DNA of 64,000 bases from Macrococcoides animalis (GCF_047425875.1 NZ_CP179727.1:1-64000), one strand, 5' to 3'; numbered from the stretch's first letter, positions 25,717-34,143 are shown. Notes: generated from the letters alone by a model not told the origin. Translations and numbers: made by a program.

Positions 25717-27699
25717 TTATAAACTTAATACTTCTTTCACAACGTTATCGACTGTAAATCCGTATTTCTCCATTACTAATTCTCCTGGAGCACTCGCACC
25801 AAATTTATCAATACCAATCACTTTGCCATCTAATCCAACATATTTATACCAAACAGAAGTTGCACCCATTTCAATCGCAACACGTTTAGTAATAGCTTTA
25901 GGCATTACTTCTTCTTTGTAACTTGCGTCTTGTGCATCAAATACCTGTGTATTTGGTACAGATACAACCTGTACACCTTTTCCTTGTGTTTCTAAAGCTT
26001 TAGCCGCTTCAACTGCTAATCCTACTTCAGATCCTGCAGCAATCAATAGAATCTCAGGTGTTTCTGATTTGTATACTACATATGCACCCTTACGAACACC
26101 TGCTTCTACAACTTCTTCAGATACATCTGTAACATTTAAGTTTTGGCGGGTTAAAACTAGCGCTGTTGGAACATCTTTAGATTCTAATGCAACTTTCCAG
26201 GCAACACGTGATTCATTTCCGTCAGCTGGACGAATCACATTTAAGTTTGGAATCGCACGTAATCCTGCTAATTGTTCAATTGGTTCATGTGTCGGTCCAT
26301 CTTCACCTACGGCAATTGAATCATGTGTAAATACATATGTTACAGGTAATCCCATTAATGCTGATAAACGCACGGCTGGTTTTAAGTAATCACTGAATAC
26401 GAAGAATGTTGCACCATATACTTTTAAGCCACCGTGAGCTGCCATACCATTTAATGCTGCACCCATCGCGAATTCTCTAACACCAAACCAAATATTTTTC
26501 CCTTCAGGTGTTTCATCTGAGAAATCTCCAGTGTCTTTAACGTTAGATTTATTTGAAGAAGCTAAGTCAGCTGATCCACCAAAGAATGAAGGTACAGTTT
26601 TAGCAATCGCTTGAATCATATCTCCAGAAGTACTTCGCGTCGCAGCTGATGTTCCTACTTCATACTTCGGCAATTCCGCATCATATTCTGCCGGCAACTC
26701 ACCTTTAACAGCTAATTCAAATTGAGCTGCTAGTTCTGGATTTTTTTCTTTAAATGAAGCTAATTTATCATTCCAAGCTGCTTCAGCTTCATTTGCACGT
26801 TTCACCATCGTTTCATTAAAGATGTCGTATACTGATTGAGGAACATCAAATGTAAGATTAGCATCTAATCCATATGTTTCAAATGCTAAAATTCTTTCTT
26901 CGTTTCCAAGTGGTGCACCATGAACACCATTAGTACCTTGACGGTTAGGAGAACCAAATCCAATGATCGTCTTAACTTCAATAATTGTTGGTTTATTAGA
27001 TTGCTTCGCTTGCGAAATCGCTTGATCAATTGCATCACAATCATTGCCATCTTCAACTAAGATATGTTCCCAACCATAAGCTTCAAAACGGCCTTTAACA
27101 TCTTCAGAAAACGCTTTATTTAATTTACCATCTAAAGAGATATCATTTGAATCGTATAATGCGATTAATTTATTTAATTTTAAATGTCCTGCTAAACTTG
27201 CAGCCTCGTGTGAAATACCTTCCATTAAATCTCCGTCAGAGATTAATGCATAAGTATAGTGATCAACAATATCGACATCTTTATTATATGTTGCTGCTAA
27301 ATGCTTTTCAGCCATCGCAAAACCAACACTCATTGCAAATCCTTGACCCAATGGACCCGTTGTAATTTCTACCCCATCTGTATGACGAAATTCTGGATGT
27401 CCTGGTGTTTTAGAATCCCATTGTCTAAAGTTTTTCAGCTCCTCAATCGCTAATCCACCTGAAACATGTAATAAAGAGTATAGTAATGCTGAACCGTGAC
27501 CTGCTGAAAGAATAAAACGGTCTCTGTTAAAGAAATTGCTTGAATTTGGATTAAAGTTTAAGTGACGAGTCCATAAAGTATAAGCAAATGGCGCTGCTCC
27601 CATTGGTAAACCTGGGTGACCAGAGTTAGCTGCTTCAATTTGGTCGATACTTAATGCTCTAATCGTGTCTATTGCTAATTGATCTTCTTTAGTAAACAT
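25717..27699 (-). CDS. tkt: Transketolase
   Basis: Thiamine-diphosphate enzyme of the non-oxidative pentose phosphate pathway, moving two-carbon units between sugar phosphates. Visible motifs are the N-terminal LSIDQIEAANSGHPGLPMGAA, the GHGSALLYSLLH substrate histidines, the ThDP-binding SDGDLMEGISHEAAS, and the catalytic glutamate region FFVFSDYLKPAVRLSALMGLP with THDSIAVGEDGPTHEP. 660 residues. SD AAAGGAGA eight bases before ATG. Single gene with its own terminator. Confidence 0.97.
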   Translation of the reverse strand: MFTKEDQLAIDTIRALSIDQIEAANSGHPGLPMGAAPFAYTLWTRHLNFNPNSSNFFNRDRFILSAGHGSALLYSLLHVSGGLAIEELKNFRQWDSKTPGHPEFRHTDGVEITTGPLGQGFAMSVGFAMAEKHLAATYNKDVDIVDHYTYALISDGDLMEGISHEAASLAGHLKLNKLIALYDSNDISLDGKLNKAFSEDVKGRFEAYGWEHILVEDGNDCDAIDQAISQAKQSNKPTIIEVKTIIGFGSPNRQGTNGVHGAPLGNEERILAFETYGLDANLTFDVPQSVYDIFNETMVKRANEAEAAWNDKLASFKEKNPELAAQFELAVKGELPAEYDAELPKYEVGTSAATRSTSGDMIQAIAKTVPSFFGGSADLASSNKSNVKDTGDFSDETPEGKNIWFGVREFAMGAALNGMAAHGGLKVYGATFFVFSDYLKPAVRLSALMGLPVTYVFTHDSIAVGEDGPTHEPIEQLAGLRAIPNLNVIRPADGNESRVAWKVALESKDVPTALVLTRQNLNVTDVSEEVVEAGVRKGAYVVYKSETPEILLIAAGSEVGLAVEAAKALETQGKGVQVVSVPNTQVFDAQDASYKEEVMPKAITKRVAIEMGATSVWYKYVGLDGKVIGIDKFGASAPGELVMEKYGFTVDNVVKEVLSL

Positions 27700-27753
27700 T
27701 GATATTTCTCCTTTAATTTCTTTATTTTAGTGTGAGTGATAATTTCAAACACA

Positions 27754-27990
27754 TTAATCTCTAATATTGTTCTCTCTTTGAATTTGTTTGACCTTTTCAG
27801 GTGTTACATCATTACCTTCAGGATCAATAACTTTAGAAGTAACGATAGTCTTTTGAAAACTACTTCTAAATGTTTGAAGATATTCTTTTCGAAGTAAGGT
27901 CTGTTCCCTACCTTCATCTTCTGATAAACCTTCAATTTTCTTTTTACGTGCTAATTCATTAATTCTATTCATTTTGTGTTGTTCTAACAT
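27754..27990 (-). CDS. DUF896 protein, YnzC-like
   Basis: 78-residue, highly charged, helical cytoplasmic protein (MNRINELARKKKIEGLSEDE, REQTLLRKEYLQTFR), the DUF896/YnzC pattern. Function unknown. In Bacillus ynzC belongs to the LexA-controlled yneA-yneB-ynzC operon. Here a terminator hairpin separates it from sosA, so it may be expressed on its own. Confidence 0.88.
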   Translation of the reverse strand: MLEQHKMNRINELARKKKIEGLSEDEGREQTLLRKEYLQTFRSSFQKTIVTSKVIDPEGNDVTPEKVKQIQRENNIRD

Positions 27991-28021
27991 AAACTCATTC
28001 CTTTCCCTATAAAGATACCAA

Positions 28022-28059
28022 AAAAAGCGAGTGAAACCAACTGGTCACACTCGCTTTTT
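28022..28059 (-). terminator. sosA terminator
   Basis: Arms AAAAAGCGAGTG/CACTCGCTTTTT with a 14-base loop that itself contains a short CCA/TGG pairing. A-run left and T-run right. It lies 20 bases beyond the sosA stop. Confidence 0.85.
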
Positions 28060-28078
28060 ATTAAAATTAGATGACAAA

Positions 28079-28300
28079 TTAATTTACAACACCTAATACT
28101 TCACCATTTTGCACTGGATCGTGTACTGTTTGTTCTGTTTTGATACGAACATCATCACGTTCGCTTACTTGTTCTGTCATTACATTAGATGAATTCTCGT
28201 AAATATAGTGGGACTGTGTCATATATAAAAGTCCGAAAACTGTGATAACGATAAATAATAGTGTATACATCATAAATTCTTTCGAAATTGTTAGTGTCAT
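28079..28300 (-). CDS. sosA: SOS-induced cell division inhibitor SosA
   Basis: 73-residue protein with an N-terminal membrane anchor (MYTLLFIVITVFGLLYMTQ) and an extracytoplasmic charged tail ending GEVLGVVN. It is divergent from lexA with LexA boxes between, the position and architecture of staphylococcal SosA (functional counterpart of Bacillus YneA), which halts division during DNA damage. Unlike YneA it has no LysM domain. SD AGGAGGAATAATC. Identity rests on position, size and topology. Confidence 0.88.
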   Translation of the reverse strand: MTLTISKEFMMYTLLFIVITVFGLLYMTQSHYIYENSSNVMTEQVSERDDVRIKTEQTVHDPVQNGEVLGVVN

Positions 28301-28314
28301 TGATTATTCCTCCT

Positions 28315-28412
28315 AGAACATTTGTTTGTATTTACACTTTAACAGAACGTTTGTTCTGTGTCAATGAAAATACGAACAAATGTTTGTGACATACGAACGT
28401 ATATGCTATAAT
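28315..28412. promoter_or_regulatory. Divergent sosA/lexA control region with three LexA boxes
   Basis: Three boxes of the CGAAC-N4-GTTCG type: AGAACATTTGTTTG (28315-28328, at the sosA leader), AGAACGTTTGTTCT (28344-28357, perfect arms) and CGAACAAATGTTTG (28373-28386). The lexA promoter has an extended -10 TGCTATAAT ending at 28412. A partial fourth half-site CGAAC is at 28394. The array would let LexA repress both genes. Confidence 0.92.
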
Positions 28413-28444
28413 ACTTGTAACACCAATGCTAAGGAGTGTTTATA

Positions 28445-29062
28445 ATGAGAGAATTAACAAAAAGACAAGAAGAAATATATGAATATTTAAAACATGTTGT
28501 ATCAACTAAAGGCTATCCCCCAAGTGTAAGAGAGATTGGAGAGGCTGTTGGCCTTGCTTCTTCTTCTACTGTTCATGGACATTTATCTCGCCTAGAAGAA
28601 AAAGGATATATTAAACGTGACCCTACAAAACCACGCGCCATTGAAATTGTTCAAAGTGAAACACAAATGGATTTTTCTGAAACAATTCATGTCCCTGTAA
28701 TTGGTAAAGTTACAGCTGGTGTACCAATTACCGCGATTGAGAATGTCGAAGAATATTTCCCTTTGCCTGCTCATTTTACTAGCAGTCATAATAGTGACAT
28801 ATTCATTTTAGATGTAGTCGGAGAAAGTATGATTGAAGCTGGTATCTTCGATAAAGATAAAGTAATTGTCAGAAGACAATCCATTGCTGAGAATGGTGAT
28901 ATTATTGTTGCGATGACAGATGAAGATGAAGCTACTGTAAAGCGATTCTATAAAGAAAACAATCGTTATCGTTTACAACCTGAGAATAGTACGATGGAAC
29001 CAATATATTTAGATTCTGTTACTGTTTTAGGTAAAGTGGTGGGATTATTTAGAGAATTCTAA
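28445..29062 (+). CDS. lexA: SOS repressor LexA
   Basis: Transcriptional repressor of DNA-damage genes, which cleaves itself when RecA is activated. N-terminal winged helix covers residues 1-65 (PSVREIGEAVGLASSSTVHGHL). The cleavage bond is Ala91-Gly92, and the catalytic dyad is Ser128 (VVGESMIE) and Lys166 (EATVKRFY). ATG 28445 follows AAGGAG; an upstream in-frame GTG is rejected. 205 residues. Autoregulated through the boxes upstream. Confidence 0.98.
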   Translation: MRELTKRQEEIYEYLKHVVSTKGYPPSVREIGEAVGLASSSTVHGHLSRLEEKGYIKRDPTKPRAIEIVQSETQMDFSETIHVPVIGKVTAGVPITAIENVEEYFPLPAHFTSSHNSDIFILDVVGESMIEAGIFDKDKVIVRRQSIAENGDIIVAMTDEDEATVKRFYKENNRYRLQPENSTMEPIYLDSVTVLGKVVGLFREF

Positions 29063-29071
29063 TACATAAAT

Positions 29072-29101
29072 AAAAGCGAATGACATTAGTCATTCGCTTT
29101 T
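29072..29101 (+). terminator. lexA terminator
   Basis: Perfect arms AAAAGCGAATGAC/GTCATTCGCTTTT with a 4-base loop, ten bases after the lexA stop. Confidence 0.9.
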
Positions 29102-29478
29102 GTAGTTTATTTTATATTTTCTTCAATTAATAATATTAAGTTACATCTTATTTTACTTTCGCCCAATGATTTCTTTAACTTGTTCTAAAATATCTTTATG
29201 TTCTTTTGGTTTTGTTTCCATCGTTCTATCCCCTTATTATAAATATTATAATGAAGCATTGCACCATTATAAAAGTATTACTATATTTATTTACCCGAAT
29301 AAACACTGCATAAACACTAAGATGTCTATCCATTTCATACAAGGAATCAAACTTTCTTAATTATCTACTTATATTTTACAATAATGTGTCATGTCATACA
29401 AATAAAATGACACATAAAGGATAAAAATTTATCAAATCAATTTACACTTGATATAATAAAGAAAAGGAGGCGGGAGTT
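29102..29478. other. Intergenic stretch lexA to pspC
   Basis: About 377 AT-rich bases. The only thing I can point to is a possible 22-codon minus-strand reading frame at 29153-29221, listed separately. The pspC SD (AAAGGAGGCGGG) lies at the right end. I see no tRNA, no clear terminator, and no repeat. Confidence 0.6.
29153..29221 (-). CDS. Possible 22-residue peptide
   Basis: ATG 29221 is preceded by AAGGGGATAGAACG and encodes a hydrophilic peptide, METKPKEHKDILEQVKEIIG followed by RK and a stop. It is helical and charged, without a membrane segment. SD and codon use look natural, but the size makes chance likely. No homologue is known to me. Confidence 0.35.
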   Translation of the reverse strand: METKPKEHKDILEQVKEIIGRK

Positions 29479-29688
29479 ATGCAAAGAAAATTAGCGCGCT
29501 CTACTACTGATAAGTTTTTATCTGGTGTATTAGGTGGGTTTGCGGAATATTTGAATATTGATTCAACATTGTTACGTGTCATTTTCATTCTAGTATCATT
29601 TCTTACAGCAAATATTCCAACGTTTACGATTTATATCATTTTGGCGATATTTATGCCAAGAGATATTGATGTTATTGACCGCTACTAA
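29479..29688 (+). CDS. PspC-domain membrane protein
   Basis: 69-residue PspC-family protein: RSTTDKFLSGVLGGFAEYLNIDSTLLRVIF followed by one or two membrane helices (SFLTANIPTFTIYIILAIFM). Proteins of this family work in envelope-stress responses, but the role of stand-alone staphylococcal ones is unknown. A strong SD (AAAGGAGG) precedes ATG. Single gene with a terminator. Confidence 0.9.
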   Translation: MQRKLARSTTDKFLSGVLGGFAEYLNIDSTLLRVIFILVSFLTANIPTFTIYIILAIFMPRDIDVIDRY

Positions 29689-29709
29689 TCATTCACCACT
29701 AACAAAAAT

Positions 29710-29760
29710 AAAAGGCTTAAGACAAGTATGTGAGCTATCACAAAATGTCTTAAGCCTTTT
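29710..29760. terminator. Bidirectional terminator after pspC
   Basis: Perfect 15-base arms AAAAGGCTTAAGACA/TGTCTTAAGCCTTTT with a 21-base loop, followed by a long T tract on the plus strand. Confidence 0.9.
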
Positions 29761-29914
29761 ATTTTTTTTTATTTACTATTGCAGCTGCGCCAAATCCCAA
29801 CACAAGTAATAATATTGTTATTTTATCATCAATAATCATTAATCCATAGCGACAAAGAAATAAAGCAAATGCATATATAAATAAAACAAGAATTTTAATA
29901 TGATAATTAGACAT
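29759..29914 (-). CDS. Small hypothetical membrane protein
   Basis: 51-residue protein with two hydrophobic segments (ILVLFIYAFALFLCRYGLMII and ITILLLVLGFGAAAIV) and a basic tail NKKK. ATG 29914 is five bases after GGGGA. The reading frame is open for 52 more codons upstream, but those contain no matching SD. Function unknown. The gene ends at the pspC terminator. Confidence 0.6.
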   Translation of the reverse strand: MSNYHIKILVLFIYAFALFLCRYGLMIIDDKITILLLVLGFGAAAIVNKKK

Positions 29915-30038
29915 GATATTCCCCACTTTCAATATACTCCGTTTTTTATCATACCACTTTTTCTTAATATATTTCATTTGATTATATAAATAGTAATTAT
30001 TCCTATTTACATTCATGTGAATTTTAGATAGTATTAAA

Positions 30039-30053
30039 TCGTAACAATTACGA
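30039..30053 (+). promoter_or_regulatory. Zur box of zinT
   Basis: TCGTAACAATTACGA, one of four 15-base elements in this window with the arms TCGTAA/TTACGA and a 3-base centre (here the left arm is exact and the right arm is exact, centre CAA). It lies directly before the zinT SD. It matches the staphylococcal Zur consensus TCGTAAT-N-ATTACGA at nearly every position. Confidence 0.88.
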
Positions 30054-30068
30054 AAAGGAGCATAAATC

Positions 30069-30812
30069 ATGAAACAAAGTGTATTAAAAGGGTTAAGTGT
30101 ATTATCTTTAGGTGTATTATTAGTAGGCTGTCAAGATGATAATCAAAGTAAAGAAAACGATAAAGAAAATAAAACAGAAACAACTTCAAAAGCTGTTGAA
30201 GAAAAAAAGGCAGCACAAGAACATCAGCATGAACACGGTCATTCCCATGGTGGACATGAAATGACTAAAGAAGAAGAAAATATTTACAAAGGTATTTTTA
30301 AAAATGAGCAAGTTAAAGATCGTCCATTAACAGATTGGGAAGGCGATTGGCAATCTGTTTATCCATATCTACAAGATGGAACTTTAGATGAAGTATTCGA
30401 ACATAAAGCTGAAGATGATGATTCAAAAACAGCAAAAGAATACAAAGCATATTACACTACTGGATACAAAACTGACATATCTCGTATCAATATTGGTGAA
30501 AAAGAAATTTCTTTCTATAAAGGCAAAGTAAAAGCAACTGCTGAATATGAATATGATGGTAAAGAAATCTTGAAGTATGAAGCAGAAAACCGTGGCGTAC
30601 GTTTTGTCTTCAAAAAAGTAAGTGGTGATGCAAATGCACCAAAATCCATTCAGTTTAGCGATCACATTATCGCACCTGAAAAAGCGCTTCACTACCATAT
30701 CTACATGGGTAATGATCGCGCTGAGTTATTAAAAGAAATGGAACATTGGCCAACGTACTACCCAGCTGATTTAGAAGGTGAAGAAGTAAAAGAAGAGATG
30801 TTAGCACATTAA
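30069..30812 (+). CDS. zinT: ZinT-domain zinc-binding lipoprotein
   Basis: Lipoprotein (lipobox LLVGC, Cys21) that scavenges zinc under scarcity. A flexible acidic linker leads to a His-rich run at residues 52-63 (HQHEHGHSHGGH). The ZinT (YodA/AdcAII tail) domain follows from about residue 70, with DWEGDWQSVYPYLQDG and the metal-site histidines near HYHIYMGNDRAELLKEM. 247 residues. Stand-alone rather than fused to an SBP domain as in AdcA. A Zur box lies 15 bases upstream. The partner SBP is probably the ZnuA-like lipoprotein at 34.7 kb. Confidence 0.94.
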   Translation: MKQSVLKGLSVLSLGVLLVGCQDDNQSKENDKENKTETTSKAVEEKKAAQEHQHEHGHSHGGHEMTKEEENIYKGIFKNEQVKDRPLTDWEGDWQSVYPYLQDGTLDEVFEHKAEDDDSKTAKEYKAYYTTGYKTDISRINIGEKEISFYKGKVKATAEYEYDGKEILKYEAENRGVRFVFKKVSGDANAPKSIQFSDHIIAPEKALHYHIYMGNDRAELLKEMEHWPTYYPADLEGEEVKEEMLAH

Positions 30813-30846
30813 GTTCTACATAAGTATTATAGTATAGTTAAAAAAA

Positions 30847-30882
30847 AACGAGACGATAAATTTTTTGATTTATCGTCTCGTT
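30847..30882. terminator. Bidirectional terminator after zinT
   Basis: Arms ACGAGACGATAAA/TTTATCGTCTCGT with an 8-base loop, an A run on the left, and T-rich sequence on the right. Confidence 0.9.
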
Positions 30883-30887
30883 CGCTT

Positions 30888-31139
30888 TTATTTTCCAATC
30901 CAAAAATCAAACATATGCATTAAAATAATGATAATCACAAATGCTAAATTTATACGAACAAAAAACTTTCTATACGACACATTACCAAACAAAGTACTCA
31001 TATATAAACCGAGTAAAGTAGTAACATACAATAGCATCTGTACATATAAATTAATTTGACCTCTACCATGTATAAATGGCGTGAATATCAATAAAAAAGT
31101 ACTCATTATAAGTAATAATACAACTACAAAACGATACAT
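30888..31139 (-). CDS. Hypothetical three-helix membrane protein
   Basis: 83 residues with three hydrophobic segments (FVVVLLLIMSTFLLIFTPFI, VQMLLYVTTLLGLYMSTLF, LAFVIIIILMHMFDFWI). No recognised family. SD AGGTAGGAA before ATG. It is convergent with zinT. The next genes upstream on this strand are the VOC and Nudix-like genes; the 19-base gap from the VOC gene makes co-transcription likely. Confidence 0.75.
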   Translation of the reverse strand: MYRFVVVLLLIMSTFLLIFTPFIHGRGQINLYVQMLLYVTTLLGLYMSTLFGNVSYRKFFVRINLAFVIIIILMHMFDFWIGK

Positions 31140-31158
31140 AAGATTCCTACCTTTATTT

Positions 31159-31539
31159 CTACATTACAATAACATTAAATAAATGATTATCCAAATCAGA
31201 AAACATAGTGCCATAGTAACCATTTTTCTTACTCGGTGGACTTAATACTTTACCACCATTTTCTTGAACCAATTGCACCAACTGATTAACTTCTGCTTCA
31301 CTATCCATGTCAAAAGAGATGATTGTTTCGGGATAATCTGTTAATCTTCTGCTTTCCGTACCCATGAAACTTTCTAATACATCTTTTCTGAACAAACAAA
31401 TCACCTGCTTACCAACCTTAATTGCTGCAAGTGTTGTCTCATTCGAACGTTCTTCATTAATCTCAAAACCAATTTTTCTAAAAAATTCAGTAGAAGCTTT
31501 TACATTAGCTACCGGTAAATTGATCCAATATGAATTCAT
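31159..31539 (-). CDS. VOC (glyoxalase-fold) protein
   Basis: 126-residue single-domain VOC protein: MNSYWINLPVANVKASTEFF start, central MDSEAEVNQLVQLVQENGGKV, and a C-terminal GYYGTMFSDLDNHLFNVIVM strand. One metal-type residue set (His/Glu) is not complete enough to name an enzyme; it may be a binding or resistance-type protein. ATG 31539 fits the SD GAAGGTGA better than the TTG at 31557. Likely in one unit with the genes on both sides. Confidence 0.82.
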   Translation of the reverse strand: MNSYWINLPVANVKASTEFFRKIGFEINEERSNETTLAAIKVGKQVICLFRKDVLESFMGTESRRLTDYPETIISFDMDSEAEVNQLVQLVQENGGKVLSPPSKKNGYYGTMFSDLDNHLFNVIVM

Positions 31540-31563
31540 ACATTCACCTTCTTCCAAAATGCT

Positions 31564-31980
31564 TTACTTGTGCAAATTAATAAGTGGTACACTTGATTTT
31601 ATCACTTGGTTAGAAACAATCAAATGTTTTAATTCATCTGCAATATCAAGTTGATTTAAATAATCAAAATCTAACCAGGCAAAGGGTGCCTTTACTTTAA
31701 ATTCTTTTTCATTCTTAGCATTAAATACAAACGCTGTGTCATTAGCCATAGATTTTGAAAACCAAGTCTTAAACTCTTTTTTCTCTTCGACAACAAATAA
31801 TATGCCACCTACTTTAATTTCATGGTTGAGTTTACGAGCAAATTGCTCAGCCGTATCTTTGATAGTTGTCTGGCCTGATTTAACTAAACTTGGTAACTTC
31901 ATTTGTTTATTACCGAAATCTTGTACTAATATTTTATCTTCTGTTGTAATTAATAATGACGCTGAAATTTTTTCTTTCAT
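31564..31980 (-). CDS. Hypothetical protein, possibly Nudix-fold
   Basis: 138-residue cytoplasmic protein. The start SASLLITTEDKILVQDFGNKQMKLPSL resembles the opening strands of Nudix hydrolases, and the segment SGQTTIKDTAEQFARKLN sits where a Nudix box should be, but the catalytic RE..EE residues are missing. If it is a Nudix relative it is unlikely to hydrolyse nucleotides. SD GAGGAG before ATG. Confidence 0.65.
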   Translation of the reverse strand: MKEKISASLLITTEDKILVQDFGNKQMKLPSLVKSGQTTIKDTAEQFARKLNHEIKVGGILFVVEEKKEFKTWFSKSMANDTAFVFNAKNEKEFKVKAPFAWLDFDYLNQLDIADELKHLIVSNQVIKSSVPLINLHK

Positions 31981-31998
31981 ATTGAACTCCTCAAATCT

Positions 31999-33009
31999 TT
32001 ATTTTTCAGTAATATAATTTTCTACATAGTACGGCTGATTATTATTATTAAATGCTATACCGACACCTAAATTTTTATAATCTTGCTTTAATATATTTTT
32101 ACGGTGCCCCGAACTATTCATCAATCCATGATGTGCTTCAATTGGTGAAACTTGGCCATATGCAATATTCTCACCTGCGACAACGTAATCTAAATTGGCC
32201 ATTTTAAAACGATCAAAAGGTGTTTCTTTTTGTTGATTGTTATGACTAAAATATAGATGTTCAGCCATATCTTCAGCATGTTGATCAGCAACAACAGCAA
32301 TTTCATTATGATATTTTAAGATGGGTTTCTCAAATATTTTTCTTGTAGCATTTGTCAATTCAAAATGGAGTCTCGCATAATCTTTCTTCAAGTTGTCATT
32401 AGGACTAGGATAATGATTAGCTTTATTTAAATCAATATTTTTTTGATACACCTTAATTCCACTTACAGTATTATTTTTGAATTTATCATAATATAACGAA
32501 ATATAATATGCACCTTCTTGATAAATCACTTGGTCATGATTATCAAGTGATAACTTATAGTTCTTTCCATTAAATACTTTTAGCGGGGGTCCCATTTTCT
32601 GTTCAACATCAGAACGAGTCATTCCATGTTGAATTCCTTTTTGGGTTACAATCATTAACTGATTGGAATACACACCACTTACTTTTCCATTCTGAAACAT
32701 CACAAGCATAAAATCATTATAATTTCTATGATATATCGTCCAATATTGTTGATATTCATTCAACAAATTCATATGAGGTTTGCCTAGGATCTGATCGACA
32801 TTCATCTTTGACATCCCCATTTTAATCTTTCCAACATTAATATTTCGAACGGGTTCAGTTTTTTCAAGGGGAATGAGTTGTTGTTCATGAATAAACTCAC
32901 GCAGAGCAGATTTTGTATTCAATACACTGTTATCAGGCAATTGCAAAATATTAAGTGGAAATATGCTGACAAAAATAAGTAATAGAAAAATCATTAACAA
33001 TTGCTTCAT
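31999..33009 (-). CDS. CAP/SCP-domain secreted protein
   Basis: 336-residue exported protein with an N-terminal hydrophobic segment (LLMIFLLLIFVSIFPLNIL) that anchors or directs secretion. A CAP-associated N-terminal domain follows (GKIKMGMSKMNVDQILGKPHMNLL and a second GMTRSDVEQKMGPPLKVF copy). A C-terminal CAP (YkwD) domain carries AEHLYFSHNNQ, ENIAYGQ and SSGHRKNIL. Role unknown; family members are secreted and some help surface-protein display. The gene has its own SD (GAGGTG). Confidence 0.88.
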   Translation of the reverse strand: MKQLLMIFLLLIFVSIFPLNILQLPDNSVLNTKSALREFIHEQQLIPLEKTEPVRNINVGKIKMGMSKMNVDQILGKPHMNLLNEYQQYWTIYHRNYNDFMLVMFQNGKVSGVYSNQLMIVTQKGIQHGMTRSDVEQKMGPPLKVFNGKNYKLSLDNHDQVIYQEGAYYISLYYDKFKNNTVSGIKVYQKNIDLNKANHYPSPNDNLKKDYARLHFELTNATRKIFEKPILKYHNEIAVVADQHAEDMAEHLYFSHNNQQKETPFDRFKMANLDYVVAGENIAYGQVSPIEAHHGLMNSSGHRKNILKQDYKNLGVGIAFNNNNQPYYVENYITEK

Positions 33010-33027
33010 ATTACACCTCTATAAAAT

Positions 33028-33054
33028 AAAAACATACACAGAGTGTATGTTTTT
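33028..33054. terminator. guaC terminator
   Basis: Arms AAAAACATACAC/GTGTATGTTTTT with a 3-base loop, 39 bases beyond the guaC stop on the minus strand and before the CAP gene. Confidence 0.85.
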
Positions 33055-33092
33055 AATTATATCAAATTTTAGTTGTTTTCAAAAAGAAATGT

Positions 33093-34076
33093 CTAATAAT
33101 CTTTATCACCGTTGAATATAGAGTTTTTAACGATTACATAATCGACCGTTGTAATGGCTTTTAAATCTTTACCGCCTGCATATGAGATAGATGATTGTAA
33201 ATCTTGTTCAATTTCAACTAATTTTTCTTTTAAAGAACCTTTATGTTCAACGAATAATTTTTTACCCTCAACATTTTTACGTTCACCTTTTTGGTATTCC
33301 GATGCACTACCGAAGTATTCTTTATATAATTTTCCGTCTTTTTTAATAGTTTCACCAGGCGACTCATCATGCGCTGCAAGTAATGAGCCTATCATTACCA
33401 TTGAAGCACCGAAACGAATTGATTTAGCAATATCACCGTGTGTACGAATACCACCATCAGCAATCAATGGTTTGCGGGCTGCTTTTGAACATAAACGAAG
33501 TGCTGCAAGTTGCCAACCACCAGTACCAAAACCTGTCTTTATCTTCGTAATACATACACGACCAGGACCAATACCGACCTTTGTTGCATCAGCACCCGCA
33601 TTTTCTAGTTCACGCACTCCTTCAGGTGTACCTACATTACCTGCAATTAAGAACGTGTTTGGTATATTCTTTTTTATATGGTGAATCATATCAATGACTT
33701 GATCAGAATGACCATGTGCTATATCAATGGTAATATATTCCGGCGTTAAATTTTCTTTCGCTAAAGTCTTAATAAATTCATATTCTCCAGGCTTTACACC
33801 CACTGAAATTGAAGCAAATAAACCTTTTGCATGCATTTTTTTGATGAAAGGAATACGTGCCGCTTCATCAAAACGGTGCATAATATAAAAATATTGTTGC
33901 TTCGCAAACTTTTCTGCAAGTTCCTCGTTCATTACTGTTTGCATATTAGCAGGAACAACAGGAATTCTAAACTTTAAAGGGCCAAACTGAACTGAAGTAT
34001 CACACTCTGAACGACTCTGTACGATACATTTATTGGGTATCAATTGAATATCTTCATAATCAAACACGTCTTGCAT
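33093..34076 (-). CDS. guaC: GMP reductase
   Basis: Converts GMP to IMP and ammonia with NADPH, linking guanine salvage to adenine nucleotides. IMPDH/GMPR barrel: catalytic Cys175 in GIGPGRVCITKIKTGFGTGG, and phosphate loop ADGGIRTHGDIAKSIRFGASMVMIG. No CBS domains, which separates it from IMP dehydrogenase. 327 residues. SD AGAGG before ATG. Same neighbour (rpsN) as in S. aureus. Confidence 0.96.
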   Translation of the reverse strand: MQDVFDYEDIQLIPNKCIVQSRSECDTSVQFGPLKFRIPVVPANMQTVMNEELAEKFAKQQYFYIMHRFDEAARIPFIKKMHAKGLFASISVGVKPGEYEFIKTLAKENLTPEYITIDIAHGHSDQVIDMIHHIKKNIPNTFLIAGNVGTPEGVRELENAGADATKVGIGPGRVCITKIKTGFGTGGWQLAALRLCSKAARKPLIADGGIRTHGDIAKSIRFGASMVMIGSLLAAHDESPGETIKKDGKLYKEYFGSASEYQKGERKNVEGKKLFVEHKGSLKEKLVEIEQDLQSSISYAGGKDLKAITTVDYVIVKNSIFNGDKDY

Positions 34077-34107
34077 TTTAAAACCTCTATTCTAATTCAT
34101 ATTTTTT

Positions 34108-34143
34108 CCGAATAATTTTCGAATTATTTCCTATATTATTCGT
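34108..34143 (-). promoter_or_regulatory. Possible PurR box pair upstream of guaC
   Basis: CCGAATAAT and, 18 bases further, the inverted ATTATTCGT resemble the inverted half-sites (CCGAA-type, 16-17 bases apart) that PurR binds before purine genes. The halves are not exact and the spacing is one or two bases long, so this is a suggestion only. Confidence 0.35.

Noticed and set aside
29166..29360. Plus-strand reading frame of 64 codons between lexA and pspC
   Set aside because: No SD before its ATG, and an odd composition for a protein. It looks like a chance frame in an AT-rich spacer.
33154..33684. 176-codon plus-strand frame over guaC
   Set aside because: It overlaps the well-supported guaC completely and has no SD or recognisable family.
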